Shown here piece by piece: positions 14,306-14,357 of a DNA stretch of 14,357 bases. Under the pieces are notes generated by a model, which saw nothing but the letters and a program-made list of their open reading frames with translations, was not told the DNA's origin and searched no databases. Where the stretch lies: positions 1 through 14,357 of the forward strand of contig DATKLX010000076.1 of assembly GCA_035542155.1 (NCBI GenBank), given 5' to 3'. The DNA is from DATKLX01 sp035542155 (GTDB lineage: Bacteria > Chloroflexota > Anaerolineae > Anaerolineales > Anaerolineaceae). Numbering within the stretch: the stretch's first letter is position 1; every line of letters starts with the position of its first letter. The position numbers and the translations under genes are program-made.

Positions 14306-14357
14306 GCGGAAATTCCCCGCAGCAGCCAATACGGGCCATCCCGATCCGAGGAGAGGC
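14294..14357 (+). CDS. Possible start of a further gene, cut by window edge
   Basis: A frame from GTG at 14294 stays open to the edge (MTITAEIPRSSQYGPSRSEE). GAGAGGG at 14279-14285 lies 8 bases upstream, and most third positions are G or C, as in the neighbours. A competing frame from ATG at 14263 is also open but has a poorer codon pattern. Twenty-one residues do not identify a family. If real, it is the next gene after the thiolase with a 64-base gap and could share its transcript. Confidence 0.3.
   Translation, partial: MTITAEIPRSSQYGPSRSEER

Noticed and set aside
1..14357. Search for a defence, secretion or biosynthetic cluster
   Set aside because: Genes are single metabolic enzymes plus one exporter pair on mixed strands. 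There is no toxin, nuclease, transposase, phage or synthase gene to support a clustered system.

Overview
The window is GC-rich bacterial chromosome with strong G/C preference at third codon positions, which leaves many long shadow frames opposite real genes. It suggests a bacterium with a free-living, heterotrophic gene set. The very large thioester macroglobulin, a lipoprotein with a Thr/Pro linker, extended -10 promoters and TAGGGGCGAAGCC-like foldback repeats fit Chloroflexota (Anaerolineae-like). That placement is inference from family resemblance, not a proven assignment.

Layout from left to right: bases 1-240 hold no convincing gene but carry a strong intrinsic terminator for a gene that ends off the left edge or at about base 20. 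A class V aminotransferase (241-1389, minus) diverges from a two-gene ABC exporter (ATPase 1607-2554 and permease 2551-3729, plus, overlapping by ATGA). The exporter runs head-on into a 2037-residue alpha-2-macroglobulin-like protein (3785-9898, minus). A perfect 38-bp palindrome separates the two convergent stop codons. Upstream of the macroglobulin on the same strand is an F420H2:NADP-oxidoreductase-like Rossmann protein (10037-10648, minus).

From about 10740 to 11600 there is no credible gene. This stretch is an island of nested foldbacks and seven copies of a 9-base motif in both orientations. It is followed by a GNAT acetyltransferase (11731-12246, plus) behind a perfect TGnTATAAT promoter. 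Next comes a lipoprotein gene that starts well but is broken by an apparent single-base frameshift and ends in an AT-rich tail (12412-12943). Last is a complete thiolase (12991-14229, plus). The right edge may hold the first codons of another gene (from 14294).

The genes do not form one pathway. The clear functional units are the ABC exporter pair, and possibly the macroglobulin with the oxidoreductase as a loosely spaced same-strand pair. I see no phage, CRISPR, toxin-antitoxin, transposase, tRNA or rRNA, and no clear new multi-gene system. The most unusual content is the repeat island, the convergent-gene palindrome, the signal-anchored macroglobulin without a penicillin-binding-protein partner in view, and the broken lipoprotein/thiolase junction.
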